Origin: an uncultured Pelagibacteraceae bacterium
Lineage (GTDB): Bacteria; Pseudomonadota; Alphaproteobacteria; Pelagibacterales; Pelagibacteraceae
Assembly: GCA_902596745.1 (NCBI GenBank)
Contig: CACJUZ010000001.1
Location: 62,001-126,000, forward strand
Direction: 5' to 3'
Length of the DNA stretch: 64,000 bases
Of this stretch, positions 9,118-17,361 are shown piece after piece. The position numbers were made by a program, and so were the translations under genes. The notes under the pieces were generated by a model. That model was given only the letters and a program-made list of their open reading frames with translations. It did no database searches and was not told where the DNA came from. Within the stretch, counting starts at the first letter, position 1. Every line of letters begins with the position of its first letter.

Positions 9118-12100
9118 GAGTCACTTTATTAATTTTAAAATACATTCTCAGTACTCTATTTGTGAAGGTGCAGTTAAAATCGATAAATTAGCTGAATATT
9201 GCAAAGATAATAAAATAAAAGCAATAGGTTTATGTGATAGTTTTAACTTATGCGGCGCATTAGAATTTGCAGAGAAAATAAGTAAAGTTGGAACTCAACC
9301 AATTATTGGATCCCAGATAAATTTTAAGATTGAAAATATAATAGGTAAACTACCAGTATTTGCTAGAACAAAAGAGGGTTATAAAAATTTGACAAAATTA
9401 TCCTCCATAAGTTATTTAGAAAGCGAAGCTACATCCGACCCTTACAATAATTTAGAAAATTTATATAAAAATTCAGATGGATTATTGGTTCTTTCAGGAA
9501 CTATATACGACTTAATCGGTAAGTTATTTAAATTAAATAAATTAGAGGTCATCAAAAGCTTATTAAAAAAACTTAATAGTATTTTCCAAAACAATTTTTA
9601 TATTGAAATTCAGAGACATTCAGAGGTCGATGAAAAAAATTTTGAAGATTTTCTAATCTCAATATCATCAGAACTAAAGATACCGCTTATTTCTTCACAG
9701 GAGGTTTTTTATATAAAAGAGGAAATGGCTGAAGCCCATGATGCTTTAATTTGTGTTGGTGAAAAATCATTTGTAGATGATCAAAATAGAAAAAAATTCA
9801 AAAATAATCATTATTTAAGAAGTTCACCTTATCTAAAAAATTTATTTAAAGATATTCCAGAAGCACTGGAAAATAATTATAATTTTCCAAAAAAATTTAG
9901 TTTTAAACCAAAAAAAACTAAACCTATTTTACCAAATCTCACGTTGAGTAAAAATAAAACGCCCGAGGAAGAATTATTAACCCAAGCTAAAATTGGCTTA
10001 GATAATAGACTTAAAAATTTTATATTATTGAAAAATAAAAATAAAGATCCAGATAAATTAAAAAAAGTATATGAGGATAGACTAAGCCATGAAATTAATA
10101 TTATTAATTCAATGAATTATCCAAGTTATTTTTTAATTGTTTCTGATTATATTAGATGGGCAAAAAAAAATTCGATACCAGTAGGTCCTGGAAGAGGCTC
10201 TGGGGCTGGATCTTTAGTAGCTTATAGTCTCGATATTACCGACTTAGATCCTATAGAATTTAATTTAATTTTTGAAAGATTTTTAAATCCAGACAGAATA
10301 TCAATGCCAGATTTTGATATAGATTTTTGCGAGGAAAAAAGAGATAAAGTTTTTGAATATCTTAAACAAAAGTATGGTAATGGCGTAGCACATATTATTA
10401 CATTTGGAAAACTTAAAGCTAGGATGGCTTTAAGAGATATTGGTCGTGTTCTAGGTTTACCTTATGGACATGTTGACAAAATTTGTAAAATGATACCTTT
10501 TGATCCCTCTCGCCCTTTAACTTTACAGGAGTCAATAAATAGGGAGCCAAGATTTCAAGATGAAATTAATCAAAACTTAAAAGTAAAAAAATTAATTGAA
10601 CTTTCATTAAAATTAGAGGGACTAAATAGGAATATGGCCACTCATGCTGCAGGTGTTGTAATTGCAGGAAAAGAACTTTCTGATCAAATACCACTATACA
10701 TAGATCATTCATCAAAACTTCCACTTCCTTCTACTCAATATGACATGTACTCCTCAGAAAATGCTGGTCTTGTAAAATTTGATTTACTTGGTTTAAAAAC
10801 TCTTACCGTAATAGACAAAACTATAAAAATGATTAACAAAAAAAAAGATAATTTAGATATTTCAAAAATCGATTTAAAAGATAAAAAAGTTTTTGACCTT
10901 CTTTCAACAGGTGAAACCACTGGCCTTTTTCAACTAGAGAGCACCGGAATGAGAGAAGCGATAAAACAGATGAAACCGAATAAATTTGACGACATTATTG
11001 CTTTGGTTGCATTGTATAGACCTGGTCCTATGAGCAATATACCAATATACAACGATTGTAAAAATGGCCTAAAAGTTCCTGAATATATACACCCTAGTAT
11101 AAAAAATATATTAGAACCAACATATGGAATAATAATTTATCAAGAACAAGTAATGCAAATTGCCCAAACACTAGCTGGTTTCTCTGCTGGAGAGGCAGAT
11201 ATTTTAAGAAGAGCGATGGGTAAAAAAAAACGAGCAGAGTTAGAGAGACAAAAAGAAAGATTTGTAAACGGGGCAATAAAAAATGGTATTAAAAAAGATC
11301 TCGCAAACTATATTTTTACAAAAATTGAGCCTTTTGCAGAATATGGTTTTAACAAAAGTCATGCTGCAGCTTATGCATTAATCGCATTTCAAACAGCTTT
11401 TTTAAAAACCTATTATAAAGAGGAATTCATTGCTTCTACTATGTCTACAGAAACAACAAATACCAATAAGCTAAGAGAATTTGTTGATGAATTAAAAAGG
11501 CTAAAAGTAAATGTTGTCAGACCGGATATAAATGAATGTTTTACTGATTTTAAAACCTCAGATAAATCAATTTTATATGGTTTAGGCGCTATAAAAAATG
11601 TTGGTAGTGAGGCTGTATCAAATCTTGTTAAAGAGAGAGAAAACAACGGAAAATTTAAATCATTATTTGACTTTATTAAACGGGCCAACCCAAAAGATAT
11701 TAATAAACTACAATTAGAAGGTTTAGTTAAATCAGGAGCATTTGATAAATTGGAAAAAAATAGAAAAGGTATTTTTGATACAATACCGAAAATTATACAA
11801 TTAAACAAAATTTATCATGAAGATAAAATTTCCAAACAAAGCAATCTTTTTGAAGAAGGGGATTCGACTAAAAATGAGAAATTTAAGCTTGATACTGAAG
11901 ATAAATGGACAACTAAAGAACTTTTGAGTGAGGAATTTAAGTCACTTGGCTTCTATATGTCTGATCATCCCTTAAATAATTATAAAAATATTTTTGCACA
12001 ACTAAACATCAAACCATTTAAAGAATTTATTATTGATAAAAAAAATGACGGTTTAATCGCAGGAACATTAATGACTATTCAAGAAAAAAAAAGTTCAAAA

Positions 12101-12514
12101 GGTACTCCATTTGCAATAGCAAAATTTAGTGATAATTTTGGTGAGTATGAATTATTTATTTTTTCTGAAATATTAATTAAAAATAGAGAAATATTAAAAG
12201 AGGGAGAGTCTTTTGTTATAACTTTATTTAAAGACACAGGCGGCGATCAAAAAAGAATAAACGTTAAAAAAATTATTTCTTTAGATAATTTAATAAATCA
12301 CAACTATAAAAAGGTATCTATTGAGATAGATGAACAATTAAATTTCTTAGAATTAAAAAAACTTTTAGAGGAAAAGGGTGAAACTGAAGTCCAACTAGTT
12401 ATTAGACAAAAAGATACAAAATTTACCATAAAACTTGAGAATCCAAGAAAATTCGATCTAAAGTTATTTAATGAGGTAAAAAATAGAGAATACGTAAAAA
12501 AAATAACTTTTTAA
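9104..12514 (+). CDS. dnaE: DNA polymerase III subunit alpha
   Basis: Replicative polymerase catalytic subunit, 1136 aa, normal for DnaE1. The N-terminal PHP domain (residues 6-200) begins FKIHSQYSICEGA. The C-family palm has PVGPGRGSGAGSLVAY and the catalytic aspartates in MPDFDIDFCEEKRD near residue 405. Also seen are the thumb and fingers blocks with RPGPMSNIP and YGIIIYQEQVMQIAQ, a helix-hairpin-helix region around residue 820, and an OB-fold domain near residue 990. The start overlaps the lolD 3' end by 14 nt. It closes the long + strand operon; the next gene has its own promoter. Confidence 0.97.
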   Translation: MEKNESHFINFKIHSQYSICEGAVKIDKLAEYCKDNKIKAIGLCDSFNLCGALEFAEKISKVGTQPIIGSQINFKIENIIGKLPVFARTKEGYKNLTKLSSISYLESEATSDPYNNLENLYKNSDGLLVLSGTIYDLIGKLFKLNKLEVIKSLLKKLNSIFQNNFYIEIQRHSEVDEKNFEDFLISISSELKIPLISSQEVFYIKEEMAEAHDALICVGEKSFVDDQNRKKFKNNHYLRSSPYLKNLFKDIPEALENNYNFPKKFSFKPKKTKPILPNLTLSKNKTPEEELLTQAKIGLDNRLKNFILLKNKNKDPDKLKKVYEDRLSHEINIINSMNYPSYFLIVSDYIRWAKKNSIPVGPGRGSGAGSLVAYSLDITDLDPIEFNLIFERFLNPDRISMPDFDIDFCEEKRDKVFEYLKQKYGNGVAHIITFGKLKARMALRDIGRVLGLPYGHVDKICKMIPFDPSRPLTLQESINREPRFQDEINQNLKVKKLIELSLKLEGLNRNMATHAAGVVIAGKELSDQIPLYIDHSSKLPLPSTQYDMYSSENAGLVKFDLLGLKTLTVIDKTIKMINKKKDNLDISKIDLKDKKVFDLLSTGETTGLFQLESTGMREAIKQMKPNKFDDIIALVALYRPGPMSNIPIYNDCKNGLKVPEYIHPSIKNILEPTYGIIIYQEQVMQIAQTLAGFSAGEADILRRAMGKKKRAELERQKERFVNGAIKNGIKKDLANYIFTKIEPFAEYGFNKSHAAAYALIAFQTAFLKTYYKEEFIASTMSTETTNTNKLREFVDELKRLKVNVVRPDINECFTDFKTSDKSILYGLGAIKNVGSEAVSNLVKERENNGKFKSLFDFIKRANPKDINKLQLEGLVKSGAFDKLEKNRKGIFDTIPKIIQLNKIYHEDKISKQSNLFEEGDSTKNEKFKLDTEDKWTTKELLSEEFKSLGFYMSDHPLNNYKNIFAQLNIKPFKEFIIDKKNDGLIAGTLMTIQEKKSSKGTPFAIAKFSDNFGEYELFIFSEILIKNREILKEGESFVITLFKDTGGDQKRINVKKIISLDNLINHNYKKVSIEIDEQLNFLELKKLLEEKGETEVQLVIRQKDTKFTIKLENPRKFDLKLFNEVKNREYVKKITF

Positions 12515-12518
12515 ATAC

Positions 12519-12545
12519 TTGCTTTTTAGATAAATAAATTATAAT
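12519..12545 (+). promoter_or_regulatory. Candidate sigma-70 promoter for rpsB-tsf-frr
   Basis: A perfect -10 box TATAAT lies at 12540-12545, with a -35-like TTGCTT at 12519-12524 and a 15-base spacer. It is the only strong hexamer pair in the 114-base gap between dnaE and rpsB. It would start transcription near 12552 and give an rpsB leader of about 75 nt. Spacing is slightly short, so confidence is moderate. Confidence 0.6.
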
Positions 12546-12551
12546 AAAACT

Positions 12552-12628
12552 TAATTTCGCACACAACTTTAAGGGTGATTGCCCCCCGGTCCAATTTGGA
12601 GCAGTTGTGGTGGATTAACCGGAAAAAA
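12552..12628 (+). promoter_or_regulatory. Structured rpsB leader RNA (predicted pseudoknot)
   Basis: This is GC-rich, non-coding sequence in an otherwise AT-rich region. CACAACT (12562-12568) can pair with AGTTGTG (12603-12609). CCGGT (12586-12590), inside that loop, can pair with ACCGG (12618-12622), seven bases before the rpsB ATG. The two helices interlock as an H-type pseudoknot. A small hairpin TCCA/TGGA (12590-12600) competes with the second helix. No ordinary Shine-Dalgarno precedes the ATG, so this structure is probably the translational control site for r-protein autoregulation. I recall an rpsB leader motif having been proposed in SAR11 but could not check it. Confidence 0.7.
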
Positions 12629-13417
12629 ATGAAAGTACCTGAAGTAAACATAAAACAACTATTAGAAGCCGGCGTTCATCTCGGCCACAAAACATTAAGA
12701 TGGAATCCAAAAATGAAAAACTATATTTTTGGAGAAAAAAATTCTATTCATATTATTGATTTAACTCAAACGGTTAATTTTCTTAAATCAGCATTAGTTG
12801 AAGTTCATAAATGCATCTCAGCTGGTGGTAAAATATTAATTGTCTCAACAAAAAAACAAGCATCTGAGCAAGTGAGTGCATTGGCTAAAGAAACTTCACA
12901 ATACTTTGTAAATTATAGATGGTTAGGTGGTATGTTAACTAACTGGAACACAATTCAGAATTCAATCAAAAGACTTAAACATCTAGATGACCAACTTTCT
13001 AAAGATAATATGGGGTTTACTAAAAAAGAAATTATAAAGTTTGGAAAAGAGCGTGATAAACTCCAAAGATCTCTAGGTGGTATATCTGAAATGAAAAAAC
13101 TGCCGAATTTAATTTTCATTATTGATACAAATATTGAGTCTCTAGCAGTTAATGAGGCTAAAAAGTTAGGTATACCAATTATTGCAGTTTTAGATACTAA
13201 TTCAGATCCAACGGGTATAGATTTTCCTATACCAGGAAATGATGACGCAAGAAGATCAATTAATTTATATTGTGATTTATTGAATAATACTATTAAAGAC
13301 GCAGAAAAATTTATTGAAAAAAATTTAAATGAAGAAAAAACAACATCAAAAATTCAAGTTAAAAAAGTAAAATCTAAAACAATTAAGCAAGAAAAAAAAA
13401 GTCCTCAAAAAAGATAA
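12629..13417 (+). CDS. rpsB: 30S ribosomal protein S2
   Basis: Small-subunit ribosomal protein, 262 aa. Starting at the ATG at 12629 gives the normal S2 N-terminus ([20 protein letters not shown]). The frame is open upstream to 12575, but those codons fall inside the structured leader. Other S2 blocks are [26 protein letters not shown] and [13 protein letters not shown]. The C-terminus has a lysine-rich tail. tsf follows after 16 nt, the universal rpsB-tsf pair. Confidence 0.97.
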   Translation: MKVPEVNIKQLLEAGVHLGHKTLRWNPKMKNYIFGEKNSIHIIDLTQTVNFLKSALVEVHKCISAGGKILIVSTKKQASEQVSALAKETSQYFVNYRWLGGMLTNWNTIQNSIKRLKHLDDQLSKDNMGFTKKEIIKFGKERDKLQRSLGGISEMKKLPNLIFIIDTNIESLAVNEAKKLGIPIIAVLDTNSDPTGIDFPIPGNDDARRSINLYCDLLNNTIKDAEKFIEKNLNEEKTTSKIQVKKVKSKTIKQEKKSPQKR

Positions 13418-13433
13418 TTTAAAATTAAATTAA

Positions 13434-14291
13434 ATGTCAAATAAAGATTTATTAGATAGTGTTAAAAAACTTAGAGAGTTAACAGGTGTAGGTTTTAAAG
13501 ATTGCAAAATTGCAATTGAGGAAAACAATGGAGACATCGAAAAATCTGTTGAGTTTTTGAGAAAAAAAGGAATAGCTAAAGCATCAAAAAAAATGGGTAG
13601 AAATGCGTCAGAAGGTTTGGCACTCGTTTATGATAAAGCAGATGAAGTAGCTATAGTTGAAATTAACAGTGAGACAGATTTTGTAGCAAAAAATAAAGAT
13701 TTTATAAATTTTAGTAAAGAAGTTTCTAAAATAAATTTTGATGTATCGGGTGATATCGAAAAAATAAAATCAACTAGAATGAATAACGGAAAGCCAGTCA
13801 GTGATAATCTAATTGCTCTTATATCGAAAATTGGAGAGAAAATAACAATAAGAAGATCTAAGTTTTTTGACAACAAGGGTGGTAAAAACTATTTTTATAT
13901 ACATTCAGCAGTAGAAAAAAATGTGGGAAAAATTGTTTCTGTTGTAAAAATTTCAAATAATAATGATAAAGAACTAGGTCAGAAAATTGCGATGCATATC
14001 GCTGCTTCAAGCCCGCTAGCATTAGATGAGACAGGACTTAAAAAAGATATTATAGATAAAGAATTAGAAATTATAAAAGCTGAATTGACAAATTCGGGAA
14101 AAAAAGCCGATATCGCAGAAAAAATATCAAAAGGTAAAATCAATAAGTTTATATCTGAAAACACTCTTTTAAATCAAGTTTGGATTATGGACCCCAAAAA
14201 AAAGGTTTCTGATATACTTAAAGAAAATAAAAAAGAAAATGATATTAAAATAATTGATTTTATCAGATTTAAAGTAGGTGAAGGAGTTTAA
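13434..14291 (+). CDS. tsf: Elongation factor Ts
   Basis: Guanine-nucleotide exchange factor for EF-Tu, 285 aa. The N-terminal UBA-like domain (VKKLRELTGVGFKDCKIA) is followed by the core with the EF-Tu-contacting TDFVAKNKDF motif near residue 80. The dimerisation part includes MHIAASSPLAL. In many alphaproteobacteria pyrH comes next. Here frr starts directly after the tsf stop with no gap, so pyrH must lie elsewhere or be absent from this locus. Confidence 0.97.
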   Translation: MSNKDLLDSVKKLRELTGVGFKDCKIAIEENNGDIEKSVEFLRKKGIAKASKKMGRNASEGLALVYDKADEVAIVEINSETDFVAKNKDFINFSKEVSKINFDVSGDIEKIKSTRMNNGKPVSDNLIALISKIGEKITIRRSKFFDNKGGKNYFYIHSAVEKNVGKIVSVVKISNNNDKELGQKIAMHIAASSPLALDETGLKKDIIDKELEIIKAELTNSGKKADIAEKISKGKINKFISENTLLNQVWIMDPKKKVSDILKENKKENDIKIIDFIRFKVGEGV

Positions 14292-14852
14292 ATGAGTTCG
14301 GAGTTTAATGAAAAAAACTATTCCAATAAAATGGATAAAACAATTCAATCATTCAAAAAAGAAATTTCTACGTTAAGAACAGGTAGAGCCAACTCTTCAA
14401 TGTTAGATATGATTAAAGTTGAAGTTTATGGACAAATGACGCCTATCAATCAGCTCTCTACTGTTTCAGTGCCTGAAGCGAGATTAATTACAGTTCAGGT
14501 ATGGGATAAATCAAATGTCAGTTTGATTGACAGTGCTATTCAAAAATCGGACTTAGGCGTTAATCCACAAATAGATGGACAGATAATAAGAATAAGAATT
14601 CCAGATTTAACCGAAGAGAGAAGAAAAGAATTAATTAAAATTCTTAAAGGTATGACAGAAAAAAATAAAGTTTCTATAAGAAATATAAGAAGAGAAGCCA
14701 ACGAAGATTTAAAAAAAAAACTTAAAGAAAAAAAAATTACAGAGGACGAAAACAAGAATTATGAAAAAAGTACTCAAAAGCTTACTGATGACCATATATC
14801 AAAGATAGACAAAATAACTGCAGAAAAAGAAAAAGAAGTTTTACAATTATGA
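14292..14852 (+). CDS. frr: Ribosome recycling factor
   Basis: Splits the post-termination ribosome together with EF-G. It has 186 residues, the standard length. LRTGRANSSMLD near residue 28 and VKVYG-like VEVYGQMTPINQLSTVSVPEAR are typical. The long C-terminal helices include RRKELIKILKGMTEKNKVSIRN broken at ELIKILKGMTE and VSIRNIRREAN. It starts immediately after the tsf stop and overlaps uppS by 4 nt (ATGA-type junction at 14849). Confidence 0.97.
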   Translation: MSSEFNEKNYSNKMDKTIQSFKKEISTLRTGRANSSMLDMIKVEVYGQMTPINQLSTVSVPEARLITVQVWDKSNVSLIDSAIQKSDLGVNPQIDGQIIRIRIPDLTEERRKELIKILKGMTEKNKVSIRNIRREANEDLKKKLKEKKITEDENKNYEKSTQKLTDDHISKIDKITAEKEKEVLQL

Positions 14853-15520
14853 ATAAACTTAACCACGTTGCATTCATTATGGATGGAAATGGGCGATGGG
14901 GGAAGAAAAAAAAAGGAAATAGAAATTCTGGACATTATGCAGGGGTGCAGACAGTAAAAAAAGTTGTTGAGATATCAATAAAACTTAAAATACCCGTAGC
15001 TACATTTTATGTTTTTTCAACTGAAAACTGGAAAAGGCCAAAAACAGAAATTAACTTTTTATTTAATTTAATTAACTCTTATTTCAAATCAGAATTAGAC
15101 AATGTAATTAAGAATGGTATAAAAATAAATATTATTGGAGAGCTGAGTGGATTGCCATCAAAATTAAAATCTATACTTAAAGAAACTGTAAAAAAAACAA
15201 AAAAAAATAAAAAAATTTTAGTAAATCTAGCATTAAATTACGGTTCAAAAAGAGAGCTAATTAGTGCATTCAAAAAGATAAAGTTAAAAAAGATAACTGA
15301 AAAAAACTTAAATAATTACTTATACACTAAAAAAATTCCAGACCCTGATATTTTAATAAGAACTGGAGGAAAAAAAAGATTAAGTAATTTTATGTTATGG
15401 CAATTAGCCTATACTGAATTATATTTTTTAGATAAATTATGGCCTGATTTTAAAGAAAAAGATTTAAAAAAAGTTTTAAATCATTATTTAAAAATAAAGA
15501 GAAATTTTGGGGGTATCTAA
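14849..15520 (+). CDS. uppS: Undecaprenyl diphosphate synthase
   Basis: cis-Prenyltransferase that makes the C55 lipid carrier for peptidoglycan and surface glycans, 223 aa. The catalytic Asp sits in the opening motif FIMDGNGRWGKKK. FSTENWKRP, LNYGSKRELI and DILIRTGGKKRLSNFMLWQ complete the family signature. It is translationally coupled to frr and cdsA by overlap or direct contact. Confidence 0.96.
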   Translation: MNKLNHVAFIMDGNGRWGKKKKGNRNSGHYAGVQTVKKVVEISIKLKIPVATFYVFSTENWKRPKTEINFLFNLINSYFKSELDNVIKNGIKINIIGELSGLPSKLKSILKETVKKTKKNKKILVNLALNYGSKRELISAFKKIKLKKITEKNLNNYLYTKKIPDPDILIRTGGKKRLSNFMLWQLAYTELYFLDKLWPDFKEKDLKKVLNHYLKIKRNFGGI

Positions 15521-16180
15521 TTGAAAACTGAAATTACAACAAGAATAAATACAGGTCTGTTATTAATGTTATTGTTAATTTTAATGTTCATAAGTAAAAT
15601 AGTTTATCTTTTTTTATTTATCATTATTTTTTCATTGTCATTTGTAGAATTTTCTAAATTATCAAAATTAATATTTAAAAAGAATTTATTAAAACTTTTT
15701 TTTATAAATGTAATTTTCACTCTTTATATATTTGCAATTCTTTTAATATTTATTTTCGGACTCAATGACATTCATTTTAAGGTAATTCTATTTATTATTT
15801 TACTAATTTGTATTGCATCCGATATTGGCGGGATCTTATTTGGTAAAATTTTCAAAGGTCCAAAATTAACAAAAATAAGTCCTAATAAAACTATTAGCGG
15901 ATCAATAGGATCATTTTTTCTTTCAATCTGTATGAGCACATTACTAATGAGTTATATTTTCAATACTGAATTAGTCGATAATTTTCTTTTAGGTTTTTTA
16001 ATTTCATTAAGTGTCCAATTGGGAGACCTATTTTTTTCATTCTTAAAAAGAAAAGCTTTTTTGAAAAATACTGGCAATTTTTTACCTGGTCATGGTGGAA
16101 TTCTTGACAGAATAGACGGTATTCTTTTAGGACTTCCAATTGGTCTTATTTATATTTTAATATTGATATTTACAGGATGA
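15521..16180 (+). CDS. cdsA: Phosphatidate cytidylyltransferase
   Basis: Makes CDP-diacylglycerol, the branch point of phospholipid synthesis, in the inner membrane. It has 219 residues, shorter than the usual 260-280, with about six helices. The C-terminal signature is present as LKRKAFLKN followed by LPGHGGILDRIDG. The residue after the second Lys is Asn, where the family pattern has Asp. The start is a TTG directly after the uppS stop, and no in-frame ATG is nearby. It overlaps dxr by 4 nt. Confidence 0.92.
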   Translation: MKTEITTRINTGLLLMLLLILMFISKIVYLFLFIIIFSLSFVEFSKLSKLIFKKNLLKLFFINVIFTLYIFAILLIFIFGLNDIHFKVILFIILLICIASDIGGILFGKIFKGPKLTKISPNKTISGSIGSFFLSICMSTLLMSYIFNTELVDNFLLGFLISLSVQLGDLFFSFLKRKAFLKNTGNFLPGHGGILDRIDGILLGLPIGLIYILILIFTG

Positions 16181-17361
16181 AAAAAAAACTTTCAATTTTC
16201 GGATGCACAGGATCAATTGGTGATACAACATTCAAGTTATTAAGCAACAAAGATAAAAAATATACTTTTTACATATTAACTGGTTTTAAAAATTATAAGA
16301 AAATTAAATATTTAATTAATAATTATAAACCAAAATTTTTTGTAATTTTTGACGACAAAACATACTTTAAAATTAAAAAAGAGTTTAAAAAAAAAAAAAT
16401 TAAAATATTAAACTCAAAAGATTTTTATACCCACAAATTTGAAAAATCAGATGTTTCAATTTTAGCAATTCCAGGCATAGCTGGACTTAAACCAAGTTTA
16501 GATATTATAAAAAAAAGTAAAAAGATTCTTATCGCAAACAAAGAGTCAGTGATTTGTGGTTGGAATTTAATTTATAAAATAGCAAAAAAGCATAAAGTTA
16601 AAATTTTACCAGTTGACTCTGAACATTTTTCGGTAATGAAATTAATGAACACATCAGATAAAAAGAGTATTGAAAAAATTTACCTAACCGCTTCAGGGGG
16701 ACCTTTTCTTAATTATCCCTTAAAAAAAATGGATAATATTAAACCTACTCAAGCAATAAATCATCCGAAGTGGAAAATGGGTAAAAAGATATCAATAGAC
16801 TCTGCAACCCTTTTAAATAAGATATTCGAAGTTATTGAAGCAAATAAACTTTTTGAAATAGATCTTAAAAAAATTGATATTCTAATTCACCCCCAATCAC
16901 TAGTTCACGCAATTGTAAAATTTAAAAATGGTTTATATAAGTTTTTGTATTTTGAGACTGATATGTCTATCCCAATAGGTAATGCGCTATTCGAAAATGA
17001 TTTTGAAATTAAAAAATTTTCAAGTTTAAACAGTAAATTTAAAAAAAATAATCTTATTAAAAACTTAAATTTTTTCAAAGTAGATCAAAAAAAATTTCCA
17101 GCAATAAAGTTAAAACCTATATTGGACAAATATAAATCTATACCTATTATCTTAAATGCAGCTAATGAAATATTTGTTGATCAATTTCTAAAAAAAAATA
17201 TGAGCTTTTGCTCAATTATCAATTATATATTTATACTTTTAAAAGACCCAAAAATGAGAAAATATGCTATAAAAAAACCCTCAAATTTGAAAACTATTTT
17301 AACTATTGATAAATGGACTAGAGACCGAGCTATGAAGATTATAAATAAAAAAACTGAATGA
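16177..17361 (+). CDS. dxr: 1-deoxy-D-xylulose 5-phosphate reductoisomerase
   Basis: Second step of the MEP isoprenoid pathway, NADPH-dependent, 394 aa. The nucleotide-binding motif GCTGSIGDTTFKLL opens the protein. The metal and substrate residues lie in LPVDSEHFSV and TASGGPFLN, with HPKWKMGKKISIDSATL also conserved. It overlaps both neighbours by 4 nt. Many proteobacteria place the site-2 protease gene rseP between dxr and bamA; here bamA follows directly. Confidence 0.96.
   Translation: MKKKLSIFGCTGSIGDTTFKLLSNKDKKYTFYILTGFKNYKKIKYLINNYKPKFFVIFDDKTYFKIKKEFKKKKIKILNSKDFYTHKFEKSDVSILAIPGIAGLKPSLDIIKKSKKILIANKESVICGWNLIYKIAKKHKVKILPVDSEHFSVMKLMNTSDKKSIEKIYLTASGGPFLNYPLKKMDNIKPTQAINHPKWKMGKKISIDSATLLNKIFEVIEANKLFEIDLKKIDILIHPQSLVHAIVKFKNGLYKFLYFETDMSIPIGNALFENDFEIKKFSSLNSKFKKNNLIKNLNFFKVDQKKFPAIKLKPILDKYKSIPIILNAANEIFVDQFLKKNMSFCSIINYIFILLKDPKMRKYAIKKPSNLKTILTIDKWTRDRAMKIINKKTE

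Noticed and set aside
12575-12628. N-terminal extension of rpsB (frame open from 12575)
   Set aside because: The codons fall in the GC-rich pseudoknot leader, and S2 proteins start at the residues encoded from 12629.
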